The notes: generated by a model not told the origin, from the letters alone. A stretch of DNA of 64,000 nt from Apodospora peruviana (GCA_033439685.1 JAUEDM010000005.1:806001-870000), one strand, 5' to 3'; numbered from the stretch's first letter, positions 34,860-46,189 are shown. Numbers and translations: made by a program.

Positions 34860-37185
34860 ATGTCTACTCCAGACAACCTGTCAAAATCAGCGCGACAGTT
34901 GAGGCTCCAGGCAACCATCGAGAATAATGTCACAACTCACAAGCGCGAGTCAGGCAAGAATGAGAGCTGGGTGCGTGAGAAGATCCTGGGACACGGCGGG
35001 TATGGGGTCGTCTGGCTAGAGCGGAGCAACGGTGGCAATCATAACACGGTCAACGGTACGGGCGGCGCAAAGTTGCGCGCCGTGAAATGCATCCGAGTTC
35101 CAACAAGTAAATCTTTGGGTACAAACACCAAGCACAACGCTCGCGAGCTTGAGGCTCTTACCAAGTTCTCCCAGGACAAGGCAAGTACTGCGGAATCCTC
35201 CGCGATATTATGTACTCTTGATGACAGACGTTGACTCGACGCCATTAGTACGTCGAATACTTCGTCGAATTTCTGGGGTGGTTCGAGGTGCCCGGGTGGC
35301 TCCATATTGCGACGGAATACTGCGAACATGGCGACTTGGGGAAGTATCTGCTCGATCATGGCAGAATACCGGACAGCCAGGTCCAAGCAATCATCATGCA
35401 AGTCCTCACGGGACTCTCGTTCATGCATGAGGCGGGTTTCGCACACCGAGATTTGAAGCCAGGGGTAAGTATTGCTGTTAATTCTTCGAAGACAAGATGG
35501 GAGACCAGATTGCTGATTCCTGATAGAACATCCTAATCAAGTCCAGCCATCCTGATCGTTGGTGGGTCAAGCTGTGCGACTTTGGCCTGAGCAAACAGGC
35601 AGAAGGTGACATCGGGTCAACTACCGTCCGTGGAACAGAAAGCTACATGGCACCGGAAAAGAGAGGATTCCCGTTTCTTGGTGACCCTCGAGCTAGCAAC
35701 CCCTTCCAGGCTGACATCTGGGGTTTGGGTGAGACGACATTCCGCGCTCTAACCGGCCATTCCACATTTCCAGACCCCAAAGACCTGCTTGACTACCAGT
35801 GCGGAAAGCCCAACTTTCCGATCCAGCATCTAGTGCAGGTGGCCACAAGTCAGATGGCGACGTATTTCGTCCTGTCGCTTATGTCGCCAACTCCCTCCGC
35901 AAGATTGAACGCCAAGAATGCACTCTCTCACCCATGGGTACAGCCCGGGCCAGAACATTCCCCACTTGCTGCAGACTCATCAACTTCACCTCCTGCACCG
36001 AAGCCTTCAGTCAGTCATTCTGCCTTGCCCGTTCGGGATGTTTTCGACATCGATATTACACCCGCATCGGGCCAGTGGACCGCGACTGAGAGTATCATGA
36101 CCGGAACACCGACAAAAATGCCGGCCTCCTTGATCGCCGGTCTAACTCTATCACCTCAACCTGCTGCTCATATGATATATCACCCAAGTTCCCCTCCGCC
36201 GACCACTGGCCACAAGCCTCGACAACAAATCAAGGGGCCAGGTCTCGATCCGAAGTCAAGGGACCCAGGTCTTACAGACCCTGACAAGCATTCGACAACC
36301 GCAGTCATCAAGACTAGGAGGAAGCCTTACAAGGAAAATCACTTCCAAGACAGACGAACTCATGATATTCGAAGCCCTCCTTCACCGGATCCTCCGAGTT
36401 CTCCTTCACCTTACACTAGCAGCCCACCTTCACCGGATTTTACTAAAAGGGGCCGACAGCGAACAAGAAGATCACCCCTGCCTACAAAAACTAGTATAAC
36501 ACTTATGAATATGGACAGGGTCTTTGCCCAAGCGCTTGATACAGTCAAAAAGTTCCCCAAGACGGGAGTGGGGCGGCCGCCGCCGGCCGACCGCATGCGT
36601 CTCTACGGCCTCTACAAGCAAGCGATGGAAGGCGACGTAGATGGTGTGATGCAACGGCCGACCGGCGCGACCATGCAAAGCACTAGCAGCGACGTGCTGC
36701 GTGAGCAGGACAAATGGGACGCTTGGAACTCACAAAAGGGTTTAAGCGGAACCGAGGCCAAGCGCCGCTACGTCGAAGCCCTGATTGAGACAATGCACAT
36801 GCACGCCAACACGCCCGACGCGCTCGAGCTGGTCGCCGAGCTCGAGTTTGTGTGGAATCAGGTTAGAAACAGGAGGACTTCTTCGTCTCCTAAGAAGTTG
36901 GGATCAGGTAGTGGTTGGAACACCTGGGTGTTCGACCGGTTCCTTAACTATAAGCCGAGCTCACAGCCGGGGCCCGCGACCCGCACGACTCACAACCAAA
37001 CCAATGTTGCCAGCGACCTTATCACACGCCGACCACGAAAAGTCTCGCCTCGATACACGAGCGATGGCCAGTATGCCACGGCCATGCCGTCTCGGGAAAG
37101 GACGGATCCGGAAAACACCTTACCTTCGGGTCTTGACCTGAATACTGACCCTGCCCCATATTATGTCACCCAGTCTCGCAGGTAA
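34860..37185 (+). CDS. Ser/Thr protein kinase fused to acyl-CoA-binding (ACBP) domain
   Basis: Three exons, 34860-35180, 35249-35464 and 35527-37185, encode 731 residues. Intron 1 appears to be GC-AG (AAG/GCAAGT donor); intron 2 is GT-AG. The kinase is complete: Gly loop GHGGYGVV (44-51), lysine in AVKCI (about 75), HRDLKPGN with Asp175, DFG at 197-199, and GTESYMAPE. A Pro/Ser-rich linker of about 190 residues follows. Residues 507-625 form an ACBP domain with RLYGLYKQAMEGDVDG and KWDAWN, the acyl-CoA pocket motifs. The ACBP half closely recalls fungal Atg37-type proteins but lacks their C-terminal membrane anchor. No stop or splice site separates the halves in the third exon. It may link lipid sensing to phosphorylation; function unknown. 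Confidence 0.85.
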
Positions 37186-37997
37186 AATTTCAGGGTCACT
37201 ATCAACAAGTTCAGTCTAACTAGATACTCCGTATCTGCTACTGGTTGCGTCATCTGACCAGATATTAGATAATCACGAAGGGCTCGAGAGGTGTATTACT
37301 CGGTCATGACGGGAGACTTGTGAAGACAGTCTTCATTTTGGGCTGGAGGAAGCGTGAAGTTGGATATATACCAAGACGATACTTGAGCTTCGATAGGGTT
37401 GATCAACAACCTAACTTCCATGATAAAGTCCTCGTTATGTCCACAATCAAGCGCGGCGCGTCCTTACGTGTTACCAAACGTTGAACAAAAAAGGAAACAG
37501 ATACAAGCAGTCACACACAGTCAACCTGTGGGGGCCAAATGCAGAACCAAGGGACTGGGAGATTAAGTAGACTAACAGCCAATTCCCTCGGAACTCGGTG
37601 TTTGATCTTGGATAATGGATCCTACACCTATGTATCCACCCCTGCCTAGCCTAGCACGACGACAAGTGCCAACAGTTGGTCGGTAGGCAGCCTCTGCCCA
37701 GTACTTTTAGGCAGCAAACTCGGATTAAACGGCTTTGTGTCCCCAACTGGGAAGACAAGCACCAATGGTTTACCAGGGGGTTCAAGTCCGTGCCACAGAC
37801 CTGAAATGAGATCCCATGCGCCAGTGTCTTCTTATAAGTAAGGTGTATCTATATGTTCAGAGCGGACCCCAATATTTCTTGAAACCCTCGTTCTTCTGGC
37901 ACTCTGTTGTTCATAGAATCGACCATCTTCCTGGGACAATCCGGCAATAATACCTACTACCACAACCTAGCCGGAAACAGAGATATAAGTAGCCATA
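37186..37997. other. intergenic
   Basis: 800 bp of 3' and 5' flank. No gene, RNA or repeat recognised. A T-loop-like GGTTCAAGTCC near 37780 is not backed by the other tRNA arms. Confidence 0.45.
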
Positions 37998-38633
37998 ATG
38001 GTCACCAAAGCAACTCACGAACCCGCGTCAGCGTACGCGTCGTCCTCGTCTTCGTCGATGTCAGGACCTCTCTACTCCAACGCCATCCTCGCGCGCCAGT
38101 TCTCCTCGTTCCCTCTGATCATCCTCCTCTACACCGCCGCGACGCCCTTCTCCCCTTTCTCGTGGGCCCTAGGCGAAATCAGCGGCACCTTTCTGTTTGA
38201 CCGCCTACTGGCCGGCCTTGTTCTGTTCTGTGCCTTCTATTTTCAGTGGCGCATCGCATCCCTTCGGAGTTCTGTGATCATCAGCATCCCGGTCGCGGGC
38301 GGAACAACCATCCGCAACGGCCGCGTCGAGCACGCGACCAGTACCCCACTCTGGGTCTGGCGCACCCACGAATACTGGCATTTTGCCATGTCCGAAGCCG
38401 TGCTGCTGGTGTTGGCGGAGTGGGGGCCCAGCGAGTCGCTCCGACGCGTGGTCGTGAGCGTCGTCATTGCGGCGTTGTGGGCTATCGGGTTTGCGGCCAC
38501 GCCTGAGAGCTATAAGCGCTGGGCGTGGACGCATATCAAGGCGTATTTGTTTGTTTTGGTGCTGGACGAGCTGCGGAATATTGCGTGGGGTGGAAATGGT
38601 GGTGGACGGCGGAGGCGGCAAGCTAGGTGGTGA
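37998..38633 (+). CDS. small multispanning membrane protein, uncharacterised
   Basis: A single exon encodes 211 residues. After a Ser-rich N-terminus there are about four hydrophobic segments: FPLIILLYTAATPF, FLFDRLLAGLVLFCAFYF, VVVSVVIAALWAIGFAA and AYLFVLVLDEL. The tail is Gly/Arg rich and positively charged. A conserved-looking WRTHEYWHFAMSEAVLLVL stretch lies between them. I do not recognise the family. The consistent third-position GC and membrane pattern support a real gene. Confidence 0.7.
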   Translation: MVTKATHEPASAYASSSSSSMSGPLYSNAILARQFSSFPLIILLYTAATPFSPFSWALGEISGTFLFDRLLAGLVLFCAFYFQWRIASLRSSVIISIPVAGGTTIRNGRVEHATSTPLWVWRTHEYWHFAMSEAVLLVLAEWGPSESLRRVVVSVVIAALWAIGFAATPESYKRWAWTHIKAYLFVLVLDELRNIAWGGNGGGRRRRQARW

Positions 38634-39943
38634 AGAGCCGAGGAGCTTGGTTTCTTTTTGAGACCATGGGCTTTCAGTTCATCGGGTTCGTGGGAGATAA
38701 GTATGGTGTCGTAGGGAGAGGTCTTGCGGGATGGAGTTCGAGTTCTTAATGGCCACAACCGACTTGAAATACGCGTGCTCTTCTCAGCTGTTCAGGAAGA
38801 TGAGGACAGCGGGTTTAGACTAAGGTAGGTAGGTACCTTGCTCGAAATCTGAGAACAGAAAGCAATAATATTTTTTCATTATCAAGATTACAAACTCCGG
38901 CTAAGGACGCAAACCATGTAGAATAAGGGCCAAATAGCTCTTTAACTTGCAGTAACCCCCCTTGTTTCTTCTCGACGGATCGGTTAGTAGTGGTGTATAC
39001 ACTCCATCGTAAGTCCCAAGTGAGTACCAACCTTGTTAGCTCTTTAGTTCATCTCCGATAGCTGCCGGATGGTTTCCTTCTGATTTTACATCATTGTGCA
39101 GCAGAGAATGCTATTCTGCTTATATAACGTGGGATCTAGTGGATACTCGGGAATAGATCAAATTTTAAGACGTTCCCCCCAAAAGTGAGGGCATCATCGA
39201 AAGGAAGAATCTACTACTCTATATACTGGTTCAAAGCTCGGCTATGGACGACTGAGCTCGGTATTCAGCATACGGAGCTCGTGTCTACACGACTCGAGCT
39301 CAAGAATGACGATACCGCGCGCACGTATAGTAGCATGACTCCGTGTCAGTCATAGAAGCTGGTCGAAGAAGCTATGGGGCCGCCGGCCGACTCATGCCAC
39401 GTACGGAGCCGGCCAGACCTCTGGATCTATGGAAGAAGGCCGTTTTCGGCCGGAGCTAGGGATCCACCTGGCTAACACGCGACAGCTTAACAAGGAATGA
39501 CGCAGAGCTGAATTTATTGATAGCAAATTTAGAGAGCAGATCATGGTAATCGCGATGAGCAAAAAGAGACGGAATTGCTACTACCACTGATCAGTTATGG
39601 TGTGAAGGGGGATCAAAATCTAAACAACCATCTTTCACAATGCAATGTATCAGTCTCTTGCAGGGTAACGGCGCCCATTGATATCACTTATAGCAAGTTT
39701 TTCTGAAAGTCCTTCGGCTTAAGACAACTAATAGTACTACTTTGCGGAAAAGAAGAAAAAAAACCCGAAAATAGTTTGGATGTCTGCCTTCGTGTTGAAC
39801 GAAGCGCTTTGCTTCCTGCTGCTGTTGCTGGTTCCAAAAGAAAAGAAATCGCGCGGATGGTAACGTCAGGCTGGGTTTGAACGAACTTCCTGCTGGGTGG
39901 ACAGGGTACGGTTCCGTTCCGGAGATGGTAGCAGCACACTATC
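38634..39943. other. intergenic, possible old repeat
   Basis: 1.3 kb. The stretch 39230-39530 is rich in GAGCTC and CCGGCCG blocks and differs in composition from both sides, as a fragment of a mobile element might. No coding capacity is left and I could not match it elsewhere in the window. Confidence 0.35.
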
Positions 39944-41023
39944 CTAAAAGTTGAGGCACAATCCATTGGGACTGCCGCCGGGATAGGGATAGGTACTCGG
40001 ACCGCGGGTGGTGGAGTGGCCGCAGTTTCCGTAGCCGGCCCAGACGCTGAAGTCCTGATCGTAGATGTGACCGGTGACGGGACCCTTACTACCAACCGAC
40101 GACTTTTTGCAGCAGCCGAGGATAATGTCCTGGATGTAGGCCGCCGCAGACCGACAAGAAATACTGACACCGCTTCCTCCCTCCTAGGTTTTGGTTAATT
40201 ACGCCTTGAAGACTGAACTGGACTGGAGTTTGGATACATGTACCCGTAGGTATTAAGGCACTAGAACTAGTAATAACTTACAGGACACAGATAAGATGCC
40301 GTCGTTGCGTAGCAGGCCAAGCGAGCACACGTGCCCGCTTGCGTGCTACACGTTCCGCCGATCGAATAGAGATAATGGGATTGGTTCTTTTTTAACCGAA
40401 AAAGCCGACGGTGAGAGTGTTAGTCAGTTGTAGTTGTTTGATAGATAGCATTATGTGCTAGGAAGGACTGGCGGCGGCGCCGTTTAAGGAGCAGCATACC
40501 CAGGCGTCCCCGCTCCACCCGGTGGCCATTACCCGGCAGCTTATTGTATACCGGCGCTCCAGCTTGCTGACGTCGTTACCATCATCGCGTGCAACGATTT
40601 CAGTCGAGTTGTCGTACGGGGCGGCAACGTAATCCGGGTTGATAGCCAGAATCTGGTTATAAATTCCCTAGGATACATGTCAGTAAGAAAAGAAGGTAAC
40701 TAAGACGCTTTAAAATAGGTTTGGCGGGGGAGGGGTTTGAAGAAAGTTTCAACAAAGTTTATCACTTGCCTCGGCGGTGCCAAAGAGCTCGGTCTCCTCC
40801 TGGCCAGGAAAGATGGAACCAGTCCAACGGAAGCCGTCCGAACTCTGGCTCAATACATCAGTGGAAGACCGGGTCACTGTCGGTCCGGCCAAAGCCTAGT
40901 ATTTCACCCTGGTCAGTATCTCCCACGGCCGAGATCATGATTATCGGATCCCAAGGATTCAAGGAGTGCGTGGCGTACCTGACCAGCGAGCGCAAAGCCG
41001 ACGGCAAGTGAGACAAAGCGCAT
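39944..41023 (-). CDS. secreted Cys-rich protein with Kex2-type propeptide, five small exons
   Basis: Exons 40979-41023, 40770-40895, 40500-40667, 40282-40386 and 39944-40183 give 227 residues; each exon is a multiple of three, so all introns are phase 0. Exon 1 plus the start of exon 2 encode a signal peptide (MRFVSLAVGFALAG, with ALA cleavage). A pro-region ends in LERR, a Kex2-type site, before YTISC. The mature part (about 130 residues) has about ten cysteines, including GTCSTQAGTCARLACY, CRSAAAYIQDII and GYGNCGH. The overall pattern recalls uncharacterised secreted fungal proteins with a WNVxVR-like end. Intron 2 appears to start with GC. A branch site CTGACTAAC precedes exon 4. Function unknown; secretion and processing are inferred. 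Confidence 0.72.
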
Positions 41024-42779
41024 GGTGATGGTGCCGGTGTAATGGGTGAATGGTCTGGAGAAAGGTTTGCCAGGGAGTCTTGAAGGCGTTTGTCCTGTGG
41101 AGAGAGTGTCTTGGATATGTTTTTGGCTTTGAAGACGAGACTCGGCCCGCTTCTTATACCTTTGAGTGGTCACCTTTTTGCCAGGTACTCCTGTATTAAT
41201 TACAGTGACAACCATCCGCATGACAGCCAAGAAACTCTCCATTTAACGGTGAGTGAGCCAAGTCCTTTGTCATAGTAGCCCTTGCGACTGATGTTTGCCA
41301 ATCTCGTGAGCAGAACCAGCAGCTCCAAGGCACATGTAACGGCGGAGAGGTTCCGACAACACGGACCGTTCCAACAGGGATGAAAGTTAGCACTGATCAA
41401 GATCGGATAAGTGCCCTGCTTGCCTCCTCTCAGCCTAACACGTCTCGATGAGGGACATCTTCCGTCGAGCATGACAGGCTGGACGCCACCATTTCCGTAT
41501 AGAGAGGAGAATTCTCCACACGCGTGCCAACGGAACTCTCAGTCTGTTAGGACTCGTTCAAGACGAGTTCCAAGGCTACCACGATAGTCCGCCGCGCAGA
41601 AACACCGTGGCCGACTTTCGATAATACGGATAGATGGGCCTTCAGGCTACACTGCTTGTGAACGGCTTATAGTAGCAGTAAGTAGGTATTTTAGTCGCTA
41701 CCTCCACAAAGTTCACCGTCGTCAGTGTGGCCTTTATCGGGTACGGGCAGCTGACGTTCATTTCTCAAACATAAAAACACCGGCACATGTCAGTCAGGGC
41801 TGGGCCTCTGTCGGATAATGACCCAGAGGGCTCTCTCCAGCTGGCATCGAGGAGTGTCTATCTCAGACACCGGCGAACCGCAGATAAAGTCATATTGGCT
41901 GGATACATACACACAGCTTTACATCAGTCTAAGCTGTAATAGTTACAACTTGCCCAACAAGATTAAAAAAGTAGGACAGCTAAACCGCGGTAGCAATCTC
42001 AAAAAGGCAAGCATGGCGAATCCAATGACATGCCGATGGTGCTCATTATCGAGAGTCTCAATGGATTACGTGCATGTGGCTAGCGGGTAAAATACAATAT
42101 ACAAATATTGGGTTTGGGCCAAACATCGGAGGGTTTCCATAATACCTGTCGGCCGCTGGTGCATGGCCAAGCACTATTCAGCAACTTGGCATCAGCCGCC
42201 CCAGGATAAGGACTAAGGTTCCCTTGATAGTTTGCGACAATGCTCGATGCCTAGAGGGGAACATACGATGCGAGCTTGACGATAGGTCGGTTCTTACTAA
42301 GCCAAGCTCTATAGTAGGCTTTTACAACTAACAGGTATGCAGGTCACGCAGCTTATGCCCATGTCAGCCTGGGCAATGTTGACGGGATATGATATAAGCA
42401 CTAATTAACATAGGTGCCTAGTAGTTACAAGCACTTGGTTCTCCCATCGTAAGTGTATACAGTATTCATCTTACACTCCACAAACCTACCTACTAGGTAC
42501 AGGCTGCAGTCCCACTGCGAACCCACGCGGTATGTAATAGCACACGGCTTGCGCCAGAGCTGCACAGACACCCTTATACCGGAAGAATGCCTGGTTGATA
42601 ACTGTTAAAATGAAGTTAACGGAAGTTTCTCAAGTGCGTGAACAGGTCAATATTATATTCCATGAGGGGGGGAATCCCTTGTCGGGACATTCCTACTTGC
42701 TCTCCATCCAACGTTGATCTTTCAGGGTTGGTTGGCGGACGGATCGCACGAGACCGGGTTCCCGTGTTATAACGGGTGT
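41024..42779. other. gene-poor interval
   Basis: 1.75 kb with rising AT content and many stops in all frames. No protein family, RNA gene or clear repeat recognised. It precedes the left arm of the inverted repeat. Confidence 0.45.
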
Positions 42780-43010
42780 TCGTCAGAAGGTCAAGAGCTG
42801 TTGCCCGTAAGACGGCCGATCGGTACTATCTAACGGGCAAAGAATCCACCCGAAGTCTCAGTCGTAGTACCGAGGAATTGTATACATTCTGCGAGCTGAG
42901 GAAAGCGAGGCGTTCCATATAAAAACTAGACATTAGCTGACAGGAGTGGTTATTAGCTAAGATTTACTTTGGAGTACATTGCTACGATGATGTTTGAGAG
43001 TTGAGGTTTG
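42780..43010 (+). repeat. inverted repeat, left arm
   Basis: The reverse complement of this stretch aligns with 44765-45000. Anchors are 42835-42863 with 44931-44958 (around CGGGTGGATTCTTTGCCC) and 42948-42958 with 44817-44827 (AGCTAATAACC). The arms differ mostly by transitions plus a ~20-bp indel. Similarity may extend outward to about 42650, where CGCACTTGA recurs near 45130. Confidence 0.65.
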
Positions 43011-43701
43011 GTTAGGATAGCTGGGGAGGGTTATCGGGTCCTACTGCTAAGCCAGAAACTGCTTCGAAACATACCATGGTGTTAATTACGATGCTCGCCG
43101 TACGGTCTGCTCCCAGGTTTTCCATCAGATCTTCGTTAAGGCTGTGTCTTGGCTTCGTCCGGACGCTGGGAAAGTCTGGCCATCAGAAACCCTATCACGT
43201 CGACGACCGACATCCCTTGACATGTGATATCGGCCACTTTTCAGAAGGTAAGTATTCTCTTTGCAGATAAGGTTACCTAAGGTAAACAAACTTTAGCACT
43301 TTAAACATTTTCGCCACCACCAAAGCTTATTGCTTGGCTATGGTTTGAAGTTAAAACTTCCAAGATCACAGAACCATTTATTCCACACTGTTGCAATCGC
43401 CCTTGACTCACAGGCAAAAGGACTGTATGTAAGAGCCGTTGTGGGGGCCAGCCAGATCAATCTTTTTTCCTCCAACCATCGTTCGTATCATTGCTCAGAC
43501 GACTTTTTGATCACCATCAGAAAACACAACCACTTTCCAACACCTACAAGTCTCTCTTTTCATCCCCCTTCTTTACTCTTCAAGAATCGGTCAAAAGATC
43601 ATTCAGTCTTTCCCAGCAAGCAACTTTGCAATCATCATCTCTCGCCAACCGACCTCAGGGTTTTTATTTCTTGTACGTCAACCCCTGGCCGGCTTTTCAC
43701 C

Positions 43702-44426
43702 ATGGTGCGCATCAAGATCACCAGCAACCCCGAAAGGGTTAACAATTTCGACATCAGTCCGGGCACCAGCCTGAGAATTGCCATCGTCAGCCCTAGCGCT
43801 TTGAATGCCGCCTCCCTCACTACCACAGCATCCTCGGAGCAGCCCGACACCACCACCAACACCACCACCACCACTGCCACGACCGCTGTGCAGGCCCACG
43901 GGAACTCGAACCTTGAGGAGGTGTAACTACCAACCGTCGGTGGAGGAGCTCACTCGAGCAGTAGCAACAGCGTCGGCCGCCCAGAACCGAAGGAGAAGAA
44001 GAAGATCACACAAAGATTAGGTTGTTGACAAAGCCTGCGGGTGTGAATGCTGCCGGGACCGCCAGGAGCAGCCTCCCAGAACCGAAGACAGAGAAGAAGA
44101 AAATTACCAAGATTAGGCTGCTGTTGACGAACCATGGTGGCAGGATGGCTGTGGAGACCGCCGTCACCAGCAGCGAGAAGCCGAAGCAGGAGAGGCGTAA
44201 TTACATTGTTGGTCAAGCCTGCCACCAAGAAATGACACCGCGCGTGCGACACGCTCCGGAACCGAGGAATGATGGTTCGAGCGGGAAATTTTTGTTTTCT
44301 TCCCTTGTTGATACGGAGATAATGCCCCATTATCTGGTCTCTCTTCCCATTTATCTCCGTTTATCCCTGCTTTTAAGCTCTACTCCTGCAAATCATGAGG
44401 GCACGGCGAAGTACAAATCGGCTTAG
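43702..44426 (+). pseudogene. repeat-containing hypothetical gene, probably frameshifted
   Basis: A first frame begins MVRIKITSNPERVNNFD and ends after a Thr run at a TAA (43924-43926). Downstream, two imperfect tandem units of about 90 bp encode PEPKxEKKKITKIRL followed by KPAGVNAAGTA. Unit 1 (about 43978-44062) has an extra CA relative to unit 2 (about 44062-44165), which shifts the frame. The reading therefore needs an intron or is broken. No family recognised. It sits between the two inverted-repeat arms and could be their cargo. Confidence 0.4.
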
Positions 44427-44764
44427 ACGGAATTCAGGACAGATTGATTTCGATTGGAGTGTGCACATATTTATGCTTTATAGGTTGCACATAGGTTGAA
44501 TATCCTATTGGACGGCGGCGATGTATGTATTTCTGCCTGAACTTGTTTACTACCTAGTAGTAATCCTGATAATACGAGGAATAACGTTACTGGTTTCTAA
44601 ATGTTCTTCAGATCTCAACCAAGGTACAAAGCCTAAACCGCTGTCCTCGTCTTTGTGAATCGTAGGCAAGGACCGGATCAATATGAGCTCAGGTAGCCAA
44701 TTCGTTGGAATACCAGGGATATGTCACTAGGCTGTGCAGGATTTTAACTACAACTTCCCGTCGT

Positions 44765-45000
44765 TTTTTGCTCCCCTGACCTGACTCAAAATTCTTCGTG
44801 GCGGTACACTCCAAGCAGCTAATAACCGGTGCCGCCAATCAACATCCATCTTTTCCATAGAACGGCTTGCTTCTCTCGGTCCGCAGAATGCATGCAGGTG
44901 TCATTTACCGTATAGTTTACCGGTAACCACGACTGAGCTTCGGGTGGATTCTTTGCCCGGTGGGTAGTATCGATCTGGCCATCTTACGGGCAATATGTTG
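44765..45000 (-). repeat. inverted repeat, right arm
   Basis: Partner of 42780-43010 in opposite orientation (see there). It lies about 190 bp upstream of the lysozyme reading frame, so it may be part of that gene's promoter. The 1.75-kb spacer holds the repeat-containing hypothetical gene. No target-site duplication could be identified by eye. Confidence 0.65.
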
Positions 45001-45186
45001 TCAACGTGAAGACCTGGTCTGGACCTTTCCCAGAGAAACACAACCAACTAGACAGTCGGTCATAGGCGGCTCAACAATACCCCTGAGCTTTTCAGTTGAG
45101 TTTAGATAAGTATAAGAGAGCGGTCCTCAGCGCACTTGAAGGCCTTTTATCATTATTCAGCCATTGGTATTACGGTGCAGAGCAAC

Positions 45187-45878
45187 ATGCCCCCAGTTCA
45201 CAATCATCTACATCGCTGTTCTCACGCTTATTCTGAGCGTCAGCAGCCAATTTGCGAGCGCGATATGCATCGGTCCACCATTCAAAACGACCACCCTCAA
45301 CCTAATCCGGGAATTCGAGGGCTGGTACCCGAACATCTGTAATGATCCCCATCATCCTCCACCCCCAAACCGTACCAAGTCAAACTCTTAGAACCTAATC
45401 CAGATGGCCACCCAACAGTCGGCTACGGCCACCTCTGCACCGACAAAACGTGCTCCGACGTACCATACCGCATCCCCCTTTCCACCGCAGACGGCGAGAA
45501 ACTCCTCCGAAGCGACCTGACAGTCTGTCTTTTATCTTCTCCTCTTCACCCCAAATTAGCTAACCTTGGAGAATATAGATCGCGCAAAACTGCATCACCC
45601 GCCAGACCGCCGACCCCGTAACGCTCAAAGCCAACCAATACGCTGCCCTGGTCAGCTGGGCGTTCAATGTCGGGTGTGGCGCGTCGGGAAGCTCGACCCT
45701 CATTCAGCGCCTTAATGCCGGTGAGGAGCCAAACAGAGTTGCGCAGGAAGAACTGCCGCGCTGGAAGTATGGCGATAATGGCGTAGTGCTGCCGGGGCTG
45801 GTGCGCCGACGGGCTGCTGAGGTGGACTTGCACAAGACGCCTAGTAATGTTCCGGCTTTGCCTGTGGTTTGCTCGTAG
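45187..45878 (+). pseudogene. GH24 (phage-type) lysozyme, likely pseudogene
   Basis: Three exons, 45187-45338, 45392-45522 and 45579-45878, carry a GH24 lysozyme. Exon 1 encodes a signal-peptide-like run (FTIIYIAVLTLILSVSSQ) then LIREFEGW with the catalytic Glu. Exon 2 has HPTVGYGHLC. Exon 3 has NQYAALVSWAFNVGCG and LVRRRAAEV, all family hallmarks. Two lesions stand in the way. The only nearby ATG (45187) is one base out of frame with the signal peptide, across a C5 run (45190-45194). The first splice junction also has one surplus A and gives TAA. An upstream exon or sequence errors are the alternatives. The intact family cleaves bacterial peptidoglycan. A TATA-like TATAAG lies near 45111. 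Confidence 0.75.
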
Positions 45879-45944
45879 GCATGAGTGTGGGTAGTGGTAA
45901 GACGCGCGAAGGTCGGTTGTGAGATAGAGAGAGGTATTGGCTTG

Positions 45945-45972
45945 TTTTTTTTTTTTTTTTTTTTTTTTTTTT
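45945..45972 (+). repeat. poly-T tract (28 T)
   Basis: An uninterrupted run of 28 T lies 67 bp past the lysozyme stop. Read on the minus strand it is a poly-A run, which could mark the tail of a retroposed copy, or it may be plain slippage. Confidence 0.9.
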
Positions 45973-46189
45973 CGGGGGATGGTGTTTCATCTCGGAGTGT
46001 TGAATGTCTTCTTTCGATCTTTCGATATGGATCCCGAACGGACTGGACTGGTATTGTAAGTGACGTAAACCGCGGTAGGCCTATGTTGTTCCACGGTTTC
46101 TGTGGTTGATATCTCGCGTCTTGATACATGTAGGGAAAGAATGAGGGTCTATTTCCATACCCTTGATCTCAGATTCTCCGGGAACCCAA

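Noticed and set aside
37776..37800. tRNA T-loop-like sequence GGTTCAAGTCC
   Set aside because: The T stem does not pair well and no anticodon or acceptor arms could be found around it.
39230..39530. Possible transposon fragment rich in GAGCTC and CCGGCCG blocks
   Set aside because: No coding remains, terminal repeats or second copy in the window, so it is noted only as an intergenic oddity.
43076..43270. Short plus-strand frame inside the inverted-repeat spacer
   Set aside because: Only 64 codons, no motif, and no link to the repeat-containing gene downstream.
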